Positions 1 through 5,293 of a stretch of 5,293 nucleotides of DNA are shown here, piece by piece. The stretch covers positions 1-5,293 of the forward strand of contig DUSJ01000161.1 of assembly GCA_012842645.1 (NCBI GenBank), given 5' to 3'. A program made the translations under genes and the position numbers. The notes under the pieces are model-generated. The model did not search any database. It was not told where the DNA came from and was given only the letters and a program-made list of their open reading frames with translations. The stretch's first letter is position 1; each line of letters begins with the position of its first letter. This DNA is from Clostridiaceae bacterium (GTDB taxonomy: Bacteria > Bacillota > Clostridia > DSM-8532).

Positions 1-507
1 ATCCTTCTGGGGTTCAATTACCAGGGGATAATAAAAATCTGTAGGGATACCGGCCCCGCGCCCGTGGATCAGGGTTCCGCCCCTGGCGCCCGCAGCTCTT
101 GCCGATTTGATGCAATCCCTGCTCCGACCTTTATCAACTATCGTAACAATGCAAAAATAAGAAGCGTTTTCTCTTGTCGATGAATCAGCGGTTTCATTCT
201 GACCGGGAAGTCCGGGTTTCCAGCGCCTGAAGGGTATTGTGAAAGCAATTCCTTTATTGCTTTTATGGAACAGGAATGCTTTGCTCAGTTCATCATGAAG
301 TTTGTCGGAGAGCTGGTCAGATACCGGTATGATAACTATTTCCTTGTGGATTTCGGTAAGTCCTATTTTATTTAGTAATTTCGACTGCACGGTACCTTCG
401 CCCAGCAGGATCGTTCCGCCCTCAGCGCCGCATTCCTGCGCTTTATGTAATACTGAGTTTGCCTTTCCCCTGTTAACTATGGTAAAGAATAACGAGTCTA
501 TTGCCAT
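1..507 (-). CDS. Tandem PII-like (GlnB-fold) signalling protein, C-terminus cut by window edge
   Basis: The 169 visible residues contain two successive PII-like units. Unit 1 spans about residues 5-92 and unit 2 runs from about 116 past the window edge. Both begin with a hydrophobic strand, then a K/R-rich helix start (VNRGKANSVL and VDKGRSRDCI), then an A/C-G-A-x-G-G-T turn (GAEGGTILLGEG and GARGGTLIHGRG), the usual order of a PII core. The canonical GlnB T-loop with its uridylylated Tyr is not visible in either unit, and unit 1 lacks a clear Walker-like B-loop, so nucleotide or 2-oxoglutarate sensing cannot be assumed. The family is known as cytosolic trimeric regulators of transporters and enzymes. 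From memory, double-PII proteins of this kind in Firmicutes often lie beside DUF1538 membrane proteins; any such partner would be outside the window. The ATG at 507 was chosen because an AGGA/CAGG Shine-Dalgarno lies just upstream; a GTG one codon earlier is the alternative. The family call is firm but the function is not. Confidence 0.85.
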   Translation of the reverse strand, partial: MAIDSLFFTIVNRGKANSVLHKAQECGAEGGTILLGEGTVQSKLLNKIGLTEIHKEIVIIPVSDQLSDKLHDELSKAFLFHKSNKGIAFTIPFRRWKPGLPGQNETADSSTRENASYFCIVTIVDKGRSRDCIKSARAAGARGGTLIHGRGAGIPTDFYYPLVIEPQKD

Positions 508-574
508 CACATCCTGTTCCTTATGATTTTATTTAAGATCACTTAATTTTATTATCAGCAAATGTCCTATTGCA

Positions 575-603
575 CTTATATTTTTATAAACTATTTTTAT
601 AAA
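575..603 (-). promoter_or_regulatory. Candidate sigma-A promoter of the PII-like gene
   Basis: On the minus strand a -35 TTTATA (603-598) is followed by a 17-base spacer and a -10 TATAAG (580-575, five of six matches to TATAAT). This would start transcription near 568 and give a leader of roughly 60 bases. The -35 is weak, and the surrounding AT richness allows other pairings. Confidence 0.4.
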
Positions 604-605
604 CT
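580..605. repeat. Perfect 13-bp tandem duplication in promoter region
   Basis: The unit ATTTTTATAAACT occurs twice without a gap, at 580-592 and 593-605. It fills the spacer and -35 of the candidate promoter of the PII-like gene. It could be a simple slippage product or two binding sites for a regulator on the same face of the DNA. Confidence 0.8.
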
Positions 606-720
606 AAATGTAAACCCGGCCTCTGACACGTTCTTCGGCCATAAAACCTGCAGAAAACATAAAAAAGGCTCTGCTGCAATGATCATCCTGACTAAATACA
701 GACAATAATACTGTGCGGCT

Positions 721-738
721 ATCTGAAGGCTTTCAGAT
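721..738. repeat. 7-bp inverted repeat
   Basis: ATCTGAA and TTCAGAT are separated by GGCT. No T-run follows on either strand, so it is not an intrinsic terminator. It may be an operator or chance. Confidence 0.35.
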
Positions 739-860
739 GGGATTATGAAAATTACATTAATAGTATAACACAGAACCGAGGATTTTCTTATATTTTTTAT
801 CAACTTTTAAAACGTGCAAATTATAAACTGGCATATCAGCCATAACCGTGCAAAACATTA

Positions 861-890
861 TTGCAATGCAAAAATGATTAAGTTTATAAT
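861..890 (+). promoter_or_regulatory. Candidate sigma-A promoter of the PH-domain gene
   Basis: A perfect -10 TATAAT (885-890) is preceded at 18 bases by TTGCAA (861-866, four of six matches to the -35 consensus). The -35 sits in the small inverted repeat TTGC-AAT-GCAA (861-871). The start point would be near 897, giving a leader of about 30 bases to the ATG at 927. Confidence 0.6.
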
Positions 891-926
891 GGGAAATATA
901 GACAATAGGAATGTGAGGTAGTGTCT

Positions 927-1349
927 ATGGCCGATAAAGCGAAACCCGAATACCTGTGGAAGGACAGGAAACGTTATCTTGGCCTGCCCCTTAGTTTTAC
1001 AAGGTACTATATCAGGGATCAGAGACTGTATTACTCAAAGGGACTTTTCAATACGGTTGAGGAAGAGCTTCTTCTTTACAGGGTTCTGGATATTAAGCTT
1101 AGCAGGACATTGGGAGATAAGCTTGTGGGGGTCGGAACGATTACCCTGTTTACCGCAGACAAAACCAATACCAAACTTGACCTGGTGAGGGTAAAGAACC
1201 CTAAACAGGTCAGGGATATGATCAGCAGGCTTGTAGAGGCGGAGAGAGCCCGTATCAATATCCAGGGCAGGGAATTATTCGGAGTATCCAACCCCATGGA
1301 CATAGATGGCGACGGGATTATGGACACTATTGACGGAGATATATCGTGA
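927..1349 (+). CDS. Small bacterial PH-domain (bPH_2/YdbS-like) protein with EF-hand-like C-terminal loop
   Basis: This 140-residue protein has no signal peptide or membrane segment, so it is probably cytosolic. Residues about 16-105 fit a bacterial PH (bPH_2, DUF304-like) fold: strands around LPLSFTRYYI, RLYYSKG and EEELLLYRVLDIKLSRT, then VGVGTITLFT and LDLVRVKNPKQVRDMI, a typical V-x-N-P-x-x-V/I ending that leads into a helix (95-112). The C-terminal tail contains DIDGDGIMDTID (125-136), whose acidic residues fall on EF-hand loop positions 1, 3, 5, 9 and 12. Such a tail is not part of the PH fold as I know it. The ATG at 927 is chosen over the in-frame GTG at 921 because GAGG at 915-918 lies 8 bases from the ATG but only 2 from the GTG. 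The gene has its own probable promoter. The promoter of the downstream T-box unit begins within its last codons. Its cellular role is unknown. Confidence 0.8.
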   Translation: MADKAKPEYLWKDRKRYLGLPLSFTRYYIRDQRLYYSKGLFNTVEEELLLYRVLDIKLSRTLGDKLVGVGTITLFTADKTNTKLDLVRVKNPKQVRDMISRLVEAERARINIQGRELFGVSNPMDIDGDGIMDTIDGDIS

Positions 1350-1358
1350 TGGTATAAT
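1330..1358 (+). promoter_or_regulatory. Near-consensus sigma-A promoter of the T-box/paaK unit
   Basis: TTGACG (1330-1335, five of six) and TATAAT (1353-1358, six of six) are spaced by exactly 17 bases. Predicted initiation is around 1365-1367, about ten bases before the first T-box helix. The -35 lies inside codons 135-137 of the PH-domain gene and the spacer covers its stop codon. Strong constitutive initiation followed by attenuation is the usual arrangement for T-box genes. Confidence 0.85.
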
Positions 1359-1611
1359 TATTCCTAAATATTCAAAAGCTGTGATGGAGAAAAGTATGAA
1401 GCAGTGAACCATCCAGGGAGAGGCTGTCAGGGACTGGAAGCAGCCTTATGGGGAATGTTTCAGAAGTTCGCTCCGGAGCTCTTCGGCTGAAGCGTCAACG
1501 TTGTAGGCTGGTGCGGGTATCCCTCCGTTAAAGGGGTGGAATATCGGATGATAAACCCGCAGGGTTTGATTGTCCCGTATTCTCTGAGTGTACTGCAGAC
1601 AGCAGTAAAAA

Positions 1612-1648
1612 TGGGTGGTACCGCGGAAAGCTTAAGCCTTTCGTCCCA
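1612..1648 (+). promoter_or_regulatory. T-box antiterminator helix
   Basis: UGGG at 1612-1615 pairs with CCCA at 1645-1648 (helix A1). The seven-base bulge UGGUACC at 1616-1622 carries the UGGU that would bind an uncharged ACCA 3' end. GCGGAA at 1623-1628 pairs with TTTCGT at 1639-1644 (helix A2, with two G-U pairs). This fold uses the whole 5' arm of the terminator from 1639 onward, so the two structures exclude each other. Confidence 0.85.
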
Positions 1649-1669
1649 GCAGGGATGAAAGGCTTTTTT
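1635..1669 (+). terminator. Intrinsic terminator of the T-box leader
   Basis: A 13-bp stem pairs 1635-1647 (AGCCTTTCGTCCC) with 1652-1664 (GGGATGAAAGGCT), with a single G-U pair and loop AGCA, followed by a run of six T ending at 1669. It ends 31 bases before the paaK start codon. It is the default fold when the tRNA is aminoacylated. Confidence 0.95.
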
Positions 1670-1700
1670 GATACCATAAATCAATCGGGGAGGTCATATC

Positions 1701-3014
1701 ATGTCGCTTTACTGGAATGCAAGGATGGAAACCCTTGACAGGGAAGAACTGAGAAAGATCCAGGGAGAAAGGCTCAAAGCCACTATTAAAAGAGTCTATG
1801 AGAATGTGCCCTATTATGCTGAGAAGATGAGGAAAGCTGGAGTTACGCCGGAAGACATAAATTCTGTAGAGGATCTTCGAAAGCTGCCGTTTACAACTAA
1901 AGCCGATCTGAGAGACAATTATCCCTTCGGAACATTCGCGGTCCCCCTGAATGAAGTAGTAAGGGTCCATGCATCATCAGGAACTACGGGAAAACCGACG
2001 GTAGTCGGATATACCAAAAACGATATCCAGACATGGGCTGAATGCGTAGCCCGCTGCCTGTATTGTGCCGGTGTGGGCAAGGATGATATTGTCCATGTGG
2101 CGTATGGATACGGGTTATTCACAGGCGGCCTGGGACTTCATTACGGGGCCGAAATGGTGGGGGCTACGGTTATCCCTGTTTCCGGAGGAAACACTGCGCG
2201 CCAGATCCAGCTTCTTAAAGATTTTGGAGCTACGGTCCTGTGCTGTACACCGTCTTACGCGCTGTATATAGCCGATGAGATGGCTTCAGCCGGCATAAAA
2301 AAGGAAGATTTGGAACTGCGGGTAGGAATCTTCGGAGCCGAGCCATGGTCCGAGGAGATGAAGGCCCAGATCAAGCAGCGACTGGGACTGAAAGCGTATG
2401 ATATTTACGGTCTGAGCGAGATCCTGGGACCGGGTGTTTCCATGAACTGCGAGTGCCAGAATGACCTGCATATCGTATCCGATCATTTTATCGCCGAGAT
2501 CATCGATCCGGAAACCGGCGAAGTGCTGCCGGACGGCGAGAAGGGCGAGCTGGTTTTCACATGTATCACCAAGGAAGCGCTGCCGCTTATCCGTTACAGG
2601 ACAAGGGACCTGTCAGTCTTGACCAATGAACCCTGCGCCTGCGGAAGGACCGGGACGAGAATGAAGAAAGTAACAGGAAGATCGGACGACATGATTATAA
2701 TCAGGGGCGTCAACGTGTTCCCGTCCCAGATAGAATCAGTTCTTCTCAAGTACAGTGAAGTGGAGCCCCATTACATGATATATGTGGACAGGGTGAACCA
2801 TCTTGACGTGATGGAAATCCACATAGAAATGAATCAAAGCATATTCTCAGACAAGATTAAAAATATCGAATCCATCGAGCGGAAGATCAGGCACGAAATT
2901 GAGTCCACCCTGGGCATCAGCACAAGTATTAAACTTGTGGAGCCGAAGAGCATCCAGCGCAGCGAAGGAAAGGCGAAGCGCGTTGCAGACAGGCGCAAGA
3001 TATTCAACTCCTAG
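1701..3014 (+). CDS. paaK: Phenylacetate-CoA ligase
   Basis: The 437-residue protein has the usual length for PaaK (EC 6.2.1.30), which makes arylacetyl-CoA from arylacetate, ATP and CoA through an acyl-adenylate. Visible motifs: the adenylation P-loop SSGTTGKPT (92-100); the PaaK substrate region [18 protein letters not shown] (134-151); [10 protein letters not shown] (211-220); the ATP-site motif YDIYGLSE (233-240); YRTRDLS (299-305); hinge and C-terminal domain [20 protein letters not shown] (326-345); and the catalytic-lysine region SEGKAKR (421-427). C250, C252, H257, C312 and C314 could form the metal site found in some family members. A strong GGGGAGGT (1687-1694) lies 7 bases before the ATG. 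The gene is alone behind the T-box, and a convergent gene overlaps its stop, so it is probably monocistronic. Substrate preference (phenylacetate, 4-hydroxyphenylacetate or indoleacetate) cannot be read from sequence, but a Phe specifier favours phenylacetate. The leader suggests a role in phenylalanine supply. Confidence 0.95.
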   Translation: MSLYWNARMETLDREELRKIQGERLKATIKRVYENVPYYAEKMRKAGVTPEDINSVEDLRKLPFTTKADLRDNYPFGTFAVPLNEVVRVHASSGTTGKPTVVGYTKNDIQTWAECVARCLYCAGVGKDDIVHVAYGYGLFTGGLGLHYGAEMVGATVIPVSGGNTARQIQLLKDFGATVLCCTPSYALYIADEMASAGIKKEDLELRVGIFGAEPWSEEMKAQIKQRLGLKAYDIYGLSEILGPGVSMNCECQNDLHIVSDHFIAEIIDPETGEVLPDGEKGELVFTCITKEALPLIRYRTRDLSVLTNEPCACGRTGTRMKKVTGRSDDMIIIRGVNVFPSQIESVLLKYSEVEPHYMIYVDRVNHLDVMEIHIEMNQSIFSDKIKNIESIERKIRHEIESTLGISTSIKLVEPKSIQRSEGKAKRVADRRKIFNS

Positions 3015-3888
3015 TCAATACTCTGCGCATGTCCTCAGGAAAAGGAGCGTTGATGACGATCCGTTCCGATGTTACCGGATGGTCGAACACCAGCGTAGCG
3101 GAATGGAGAGCCTGCCTGCCTATCAAGTCGGTCTTTATATCGGAGTAGAGCCAGTCGCCGACAATGGGATGACCCATGGCCCTGGTATGGACCCTGATCT
3201 GGTGGGTTCTCCCTGTTTCCAGCATAAACTGGACCAGGCTTAGATCATTCTGAATCGACAGGGTTTTATACCTTGTTACCGATGGAGCGCCGCGGGGATC
3301 GACTATTCTTTCAATTGTACTGTTTTCCTTTCGTAATATCGGCAGGTCAATAGTGCCTTCCAATGGATCATATATACCGTGGACGATACCGAGATATATT
3401 TTCATGACCCGGTTATTCTTCATCTGGTCTATCATTCTTTCCTGAATATGGGCATTCTTTGCAAAAAGCACAATGCCGGACGTATCCCTGTCCAGCCTGT
3501 TTATGGGACGGGCCTTGATATGAAGGCCTTGCTTTATGAAGTGCGCAAGAACCATTTGTGCAAGAGTTCCTGATGTATGGCCGGCGGAGGGATGGACCGG
3601 GATTCCGGCCTTCTTGTCAACGGCAAGAAAGTATGGATCCTCATAAAGAACGGAAATCTCCGCTTCCTCGGGCTGGTAATTGATTTCTTCATCGTACTCA
3701 ATGACAGCGCTGACCTTGTCCCCGGCATGGACGATATAGCTGGTCCTTCCTGGACTGTCGTTCAGCAGGATTCCGCCGCGCTGTTTCAAAGTCTTTACGA
3801 GACGGGAAGAGAGCTTCATACAACCTCTCAGTATATTTAAGACTTTTTTACCTTCATACTGCCCGGTAACAATAAAATCTATCCTCAT
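3004..3888 (-). CDS. RluA-family RNA pseudouridine synthase
   Basis: The 294-residue protein isomerises specific uridines in rRNA or tRNA to pseudouridine. The N-terminus (about 25-63, [19 protein letters not shown] then GDKVSAVI) resembles an S4 RNA-binding domain. The catalytic domain starts near 79 with [18 protein letters not shown] and P-V-H-P. The active-site motif is [17 protein letters not shown] (129-145), with D133 as catalytic Asp. Other family motifs are KIYLGIVHG (163-171) and [19 protein letters not shown] (224-242) followed by GDWLY. An upstream ATG at 3966 would add 26 residues, but ATG 3888 fits the family N-terminus better and has AGGG six bases upstream (with AAGGA a little further). 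The target uridine (RluA, RluC or RluD type) cannot be assigned. It converges on paaK with an 11-bp overlap and no intrinsic terminator between them. Confidence 0.93.
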   Translation of the reverse strand: MRIDFIVTGQYEGKKVLNILRGCMKLSSRLVKTLKQRGGILLNDSPGRTSYIVHAGDKVSAVIEYDEEINYQPEEAEISVLYEDPYFLAVDKKAGIPVHPSAGHTSGTLAQMVLAHFIKQGLHIKARPINRLDRDTSGIVLFAKNAHIQERMIDQMKNNRVMKIYLGIVHGIYDPLEGTIDLPILRKENSTIERIVDPRGAPSVTRYKTLSIQNDLSLVQFMLETGRTHQIRVHTRAMGHPIVGDWLYSDIKTDLIGRQALHSATLVFDHPVTSERIVINAPFPEDMRRVLTRS

Positions 3889-4034
3889 GGCAATCCCTGT
3901 CCTTATATAGCAGCTGCAGCCTGCACGACGTTTAAAGTGCGTAATTGTAAGCAATGTTGGTGACATGCTGTTCAGAGCTGAAACTGTCCATTTTTTGCGT
4001 TCGCACAGTATGACATCTCATCTGCGCACTGAAA

Positions 4035-4064
4035 TATATAAACACACTTGCGCGTGTGTTACAA
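4035..4064 (-). promoter_or_regulatory. Candidate promoter of the pseudouridine synthase gene
   Basis: On the minus strand TTGTAA (4064-4059) and TATATA (4040-4035) are spaced by 18 bases, each matching the sigma-A consensus at four of six positions. Initiation would fall near 4028, leaving a leader of about 140 bases. Nearly the whole spacer is filled by the palindrome at 4041-4060. The motif matches are moderate. Confidence 0.35.
4041..4060. repeat. Operator-like palindrome in the divergent promoter region
   Basis: AACACAC and GTGTGTT are perfect inverted arms around TTGCGC. On the minus strand the palindrome lies between candidate -35 and -10 elements. On the plus strand TTGCGC (4048-4053), 18 bases, then TATCAT (4072-4077) is a weak candidate promoter for the DUF503 gene that would share the site. 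There is no T-run, so it is not a terminator. A repressor site is the likeliest reading if it is functional. The rest of 3889-4185 shows only a small TGCG-TT-CGCA palindrome near 3997 and no gene. Confidence 0.5.
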
Positions 4065-4185
4065 TATATATTATCATACTCAAGGCAGGGTTTAAATTCA
4101 GTGGTATTGTTCCGGCACTGCAGCTCACCCCGAATGCTGTACCGAAAGCGCAGCAAACCTTGGGCGAAATGAGAGGAGAAAAAAC

Positions 4186-4473
4186 ATGTACGTCGGAGTA
4201 TTGAGGGCATCGCTGTTCCTGTCAGAACCCCGGTCGCTGAAAGACAAAAGAAGGATAGTGAAAAGTCTGATCGAAAGGCTGAGAAACAAGTTCAACCTGG
4301 CAGCGGCGGAAATAGGGGCCCTTGATTCATGGAACAACTGCGAGCTTGGGATCGTCTGCGTTTCAAACGAAGCCGCCCATTCGGACAGGATGATGGCATC
4401 TGCCATCAGTTTTATAGAAAACATGGGTACAGTTGAGATAACCCGTGTGGAAACCGAAATAATTCCCGTATAA
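4186..4473 (+). CDS. DUF503 (YlxP-like) family protein
   Basis: The protein has 95 residues, the usual size for the family. It has the expected order: a first strand YVGVLRASLFL (2-12), the family signature SLKDKRRIVKSLIERLRNKF (17-36), A-E-I-G-A-L-D (41-47) with a tryptophan W49, a strand CELGIVCVS (52-60), S-N-x-x-x-H-S-D (60-67), and a final helix and strand. B. subtilis YlxP is encoded in the nusA-infB cluster and is thought to be connected with ribosome maturation or translation, but the biochemical role is poorly defined. Here the gene stands apart from nusA, infB and rbfA, so context adds little. The start is well supported by GAGGAG (4173-4178) seven bases before the ATG. A gap of 117 bases without an obvious terminator separates it from the transporter gene downstream, so co-transcription is possible. 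Confidence 0.9.
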   Translation: MYVGVLRASLFLSEPRSLKDKRRIVKSLIERLRNKFNLAAAEIGALDSWNNCELGIVCVSNEAAHSDRMMASAISFIENMGTVEITRVETEIIPV

Positions 4474-4590
4474 CCCCCTAATGTATACGAATGTCCTTTT
4501 CGATATATGTTTTGAGTCATCGGAAGAAAAATGTAAGAAAAACAGTCCGCTTGAAACACCTATGACACACCAAGGCAGTAAGGAGATTTT

Positions 4591-5293
4591 ATGAAACTTA
4601 ATGTAGCTAAAACTTTCGCAATCAGCCTCGCGTTTTTTACCATCAGCCTTGCCTGGACCCTGTATAACACCTTTGTTCCAATATTCCTTATGGGCAACGA
4701 GCATATCCCGGGACTGATAAGAAGCTCGACTGTTCTCGGGTTCATAATGACACTGGACAATATATTCGGCCTGATTTTCCAGCCATATTTCGGAAGCCTG
4801 AGCGACAGGACAAAAACAAGGTTCGGCAGAAGGATGCCTTTCATTATCATTGGAATTCCTCTTGCCGCGCTGTTCTTTACGATGATTCCTTTCTACGGTA
4901 ACATAGGATCATTGTTCAAAACCGACTTACGGCTTTTTGCCCTGATGTTCTCGGTAATCTGCATGAATTTTTTCATGAGCGTGTATAGAGCGCCTGCCAC
5001 CGCCCTGATGCCCGATGCGACTCCTCCGGCATTAAGAAGCCGCGCAAACGGAATCATAACTGCCATGGGCGGACTTGGCACTATCATCGCGTTTTCCCTC
5101 GGAGGAAAGCTGTTCAATATTAATCCCAAATATCCCTTCATAATGGGCGGTGTCATAATGATCATTGCCCTTGCGGTATTGCTTATCTTCCATAAAGAGC
5201 CCGAGGAACCGTATTCAGCCGACGAAAGCGAGACAGGCAAGATATCTGGGGGGCTTTTATGGGGTAAAAACGGGCAGCCTTCGGCGATCTCCA
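4591..5293 (+). CDS. SLC45-type MFS transporter (sugar/H+ symporter-like), N-terminal half, cut by window edge
   Basis: The window holds 234 codons and no stop. Six probable membrane helices are visible at about residues 8-30, 45-66, 82-102, 114-133, 154-171 and 182-200, matching the N-terminal bundle of a 12-helix major facilitator. The loop between helices 2 and 3 carries GSLSDRTKTRFGRRMPFI (68-85), the MFS signature in the form seen in SLC45 and GPH-like carriers. RAPATALMPD (133-142) and RANGIITAMGGLG (151-163) are typical of bacterial SLC45-family proteins. The acidic stretch after helix 6 (EPEEPYSADESE) begins the central cytoplasmic loop. The transported substrate is probably a sugar by family relation, but no neighbouring sugar gene supports this. 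AAGGAG just upstream (AGGAG 4581-4585, five bases from the ATG) fixes the start. The preceding 117 bases hold no clear promoter. Confidence 0.88.
   Translation, partial: MKLNVAKTFAISLAFFTISLAWTLYNTFVPIFLMGNEHIPGLIRSSTVLGFIMTLDNIFGLIFQPYFGSLSDRTKTRFGRRMPFIIIGIPLAALFFTMIPFYGNIGSLFKTDLRLFALMFSVICMNFFMSVYRAPATALMPDATPPALRSRANGIITAMGGLGTIIAFSLGGKLFNINPKYPFIMGGVIMIIALAVLLIFHKEPEEPYSADESETGKISGGLLWGKNGQPSAIS

Larger units (their letters stand above)
508..926. other. AT-rich divergent intergenic region, no convincing gene
   Basis: About 420 bases separate the divergent PII-like and PH-domain genes. It holds a candidate promoter for each gene, the 13-bp tandem repeat at 580-605, a 7-bp inverted repeat at 721-738 and three TGCAAA words at 815, 849 and 867. 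A small palindrome TTAAG-ATCA-CTTAA at 533-546 falls in the probable 5' leader of the PII-like gene. A 68-codon minus-strand frame at 597-803 has no recognisable protein features and is not called. I see no terminator or structured RNA here that I can name. Confidence 0.6.
1366..1670 (+). promoter_or_regulatory. T-box riboswitch leader, probable tRNA-Phe (UUC specifier), controlling paaK
   Basis: All main T-box parts can be traced. The base of Stem I pairs AGCT 1377-1380 with 1477-1480 and GGAG 1386-1389 with CTCC 1471-1474. The loop-E/S-turn has AGTA 1393-1396 opposite GAA 1463-1465, closed by TGAAGC 1397-1402 with GTTTCA 1457-1462. CCAT 1409-1412 pairs with ATGG 1448-1451, and the distal arm is GGCTG 1422-1426 with CAGCC 1441-1445. 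After GAA and one spacer base (G1466) the specifier reads TTC at 1467-1469, followed by a purine, indicating Phe. A further helix pairs GCGGGT 1513-1518 with ACCCGC 1555-1560. The conserved T-box sequence TGGGTGGTACCGCGG is at 1612-1626, with the variable base of the bulge being U, which pairs with discriminator A73. Uncharged tRNA would stabilise the antiterminator and permit reading into paaK. T-box identity is near certain; the Phe assignment depends on specifier-loop alignment (GTT or TCG are the neighbouring registers). Confidence 0.95.

Noticed and set aside
302..526. Plus-strand 74-codon frame
   Set aside because: It is antisense to the well-supported PII-like gene, lacks a Shine-Dalgarno site and has no family resemblance.
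597..803. Minus-strand 68-codon frame in the intergenic region
   Set aside because: No recognisable domain and low-complexity AT-rich sequence; it overlaps the promoter area of the PII-like gene.
921..926. GTG start two codons upstream for the PH-domain gene
   Set aside because: The GAGG ribosome site lies only two bases from this GTG but eight from ATG 927, so the ATG is the better start.
1460..1970. Two overlapping minus-strand frames across the T-box and start of paaK
   Set aside because: They are complementary to a structured RNA leader and to a conserved enzyme gene; no protein features.
3889..3966. 26-residue N-terminal extension of the pseudouridine synthase
   Set aside because: It goes beyond the family's N-terminus, and ATG 3888 has its own ribosome site; the extension looks like translated leader.
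4041..4060. Palindrome considered as a terminator
   Set aside because: No T-run follows on either strand and it sits among promoter-like elements rather than after a gene.
3932..4210. Open frames on both strands in the divergent intergenic region
   Set aside because: They cover candidate promoters and the palindrome, have biased composition, and show no similarity to a protein family I know.
4125..5240. Long minus-strand frames opposite the DUF503 and transporter genes
   Set aside because: They are antisense shadows; the plus strand encodes clear family motifs with good ribosome sites.

Overview
The window looks like chromosomal DNA of a Gram-positive anaerobe of the Clostridia (Bacillota). 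The pointers are a T-box leader with its intrinsic terminator, strong purine-rich Shine-Dalgarno sites, sigma-A type promoters, and Clostridia-like versions of DUF503, RluA-family, SLC45-type and tandem PII-like proteins. This is inferred from gene content and signal style. There is no rRNA or other marker in the window to fix a genus. I see no mobile element, CRISPR array or tRNA.

Layout: (a) 1-507, minus strand, most of a tandem PII-like signalling protein running off the left edge. (b) 508-926, an AT-rich divergent intergenic region with probable promoters in both directions, a 13-bp tandem repeat and small palindromes. (c) 927-1349, plus strand, a 140-residue bacterial PH-domain protein with an EF-hand-like acidic loop at its C-terminus. 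(d) 1330-1670, a near-consensus promoter starting inside the end of that gene, followed by a complete T-box riboswitch. (e) 1701-3014, plus strand, phenylacetate-CoA ligase (paaK). (f) 3004-3888, minus strand, an RluA-family pseudouridine synthase whose 3' end overlaps that of paaK by 11 bp. (g) 3889-4185, a divergent intergenic region with a palindrome lying between candidate promoter elements. (h) 4186-4473, plus strand, a DUF503/YlxP-like protein. (i) 4591 to the right edge, plus strand, the N-terminal half of an SLC45-type MFS transporter.

The most informative part is the T-box plus paaK unit. The Stem I specifier loop can be reconstructed and its best reading is UUC (Phe). The antiterminator bulge UGGU fits a tRNA with discriminator base A73, as tRNA-Phe has. 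A Phe-starvation switch on a phenylacetate-activating enzyme suggests that this ligase serves phenylalanine salvage or synthesis from phenylacetate (phenylacetate to phenylacetyl-CoA to phenylpyruvate to Phe, using a 2-oxoacid:ferredoxin oxidoreductase encoded elsewhere) rather than catabolism. The other genes show no obvious shared pathway and look like separate transcription units.
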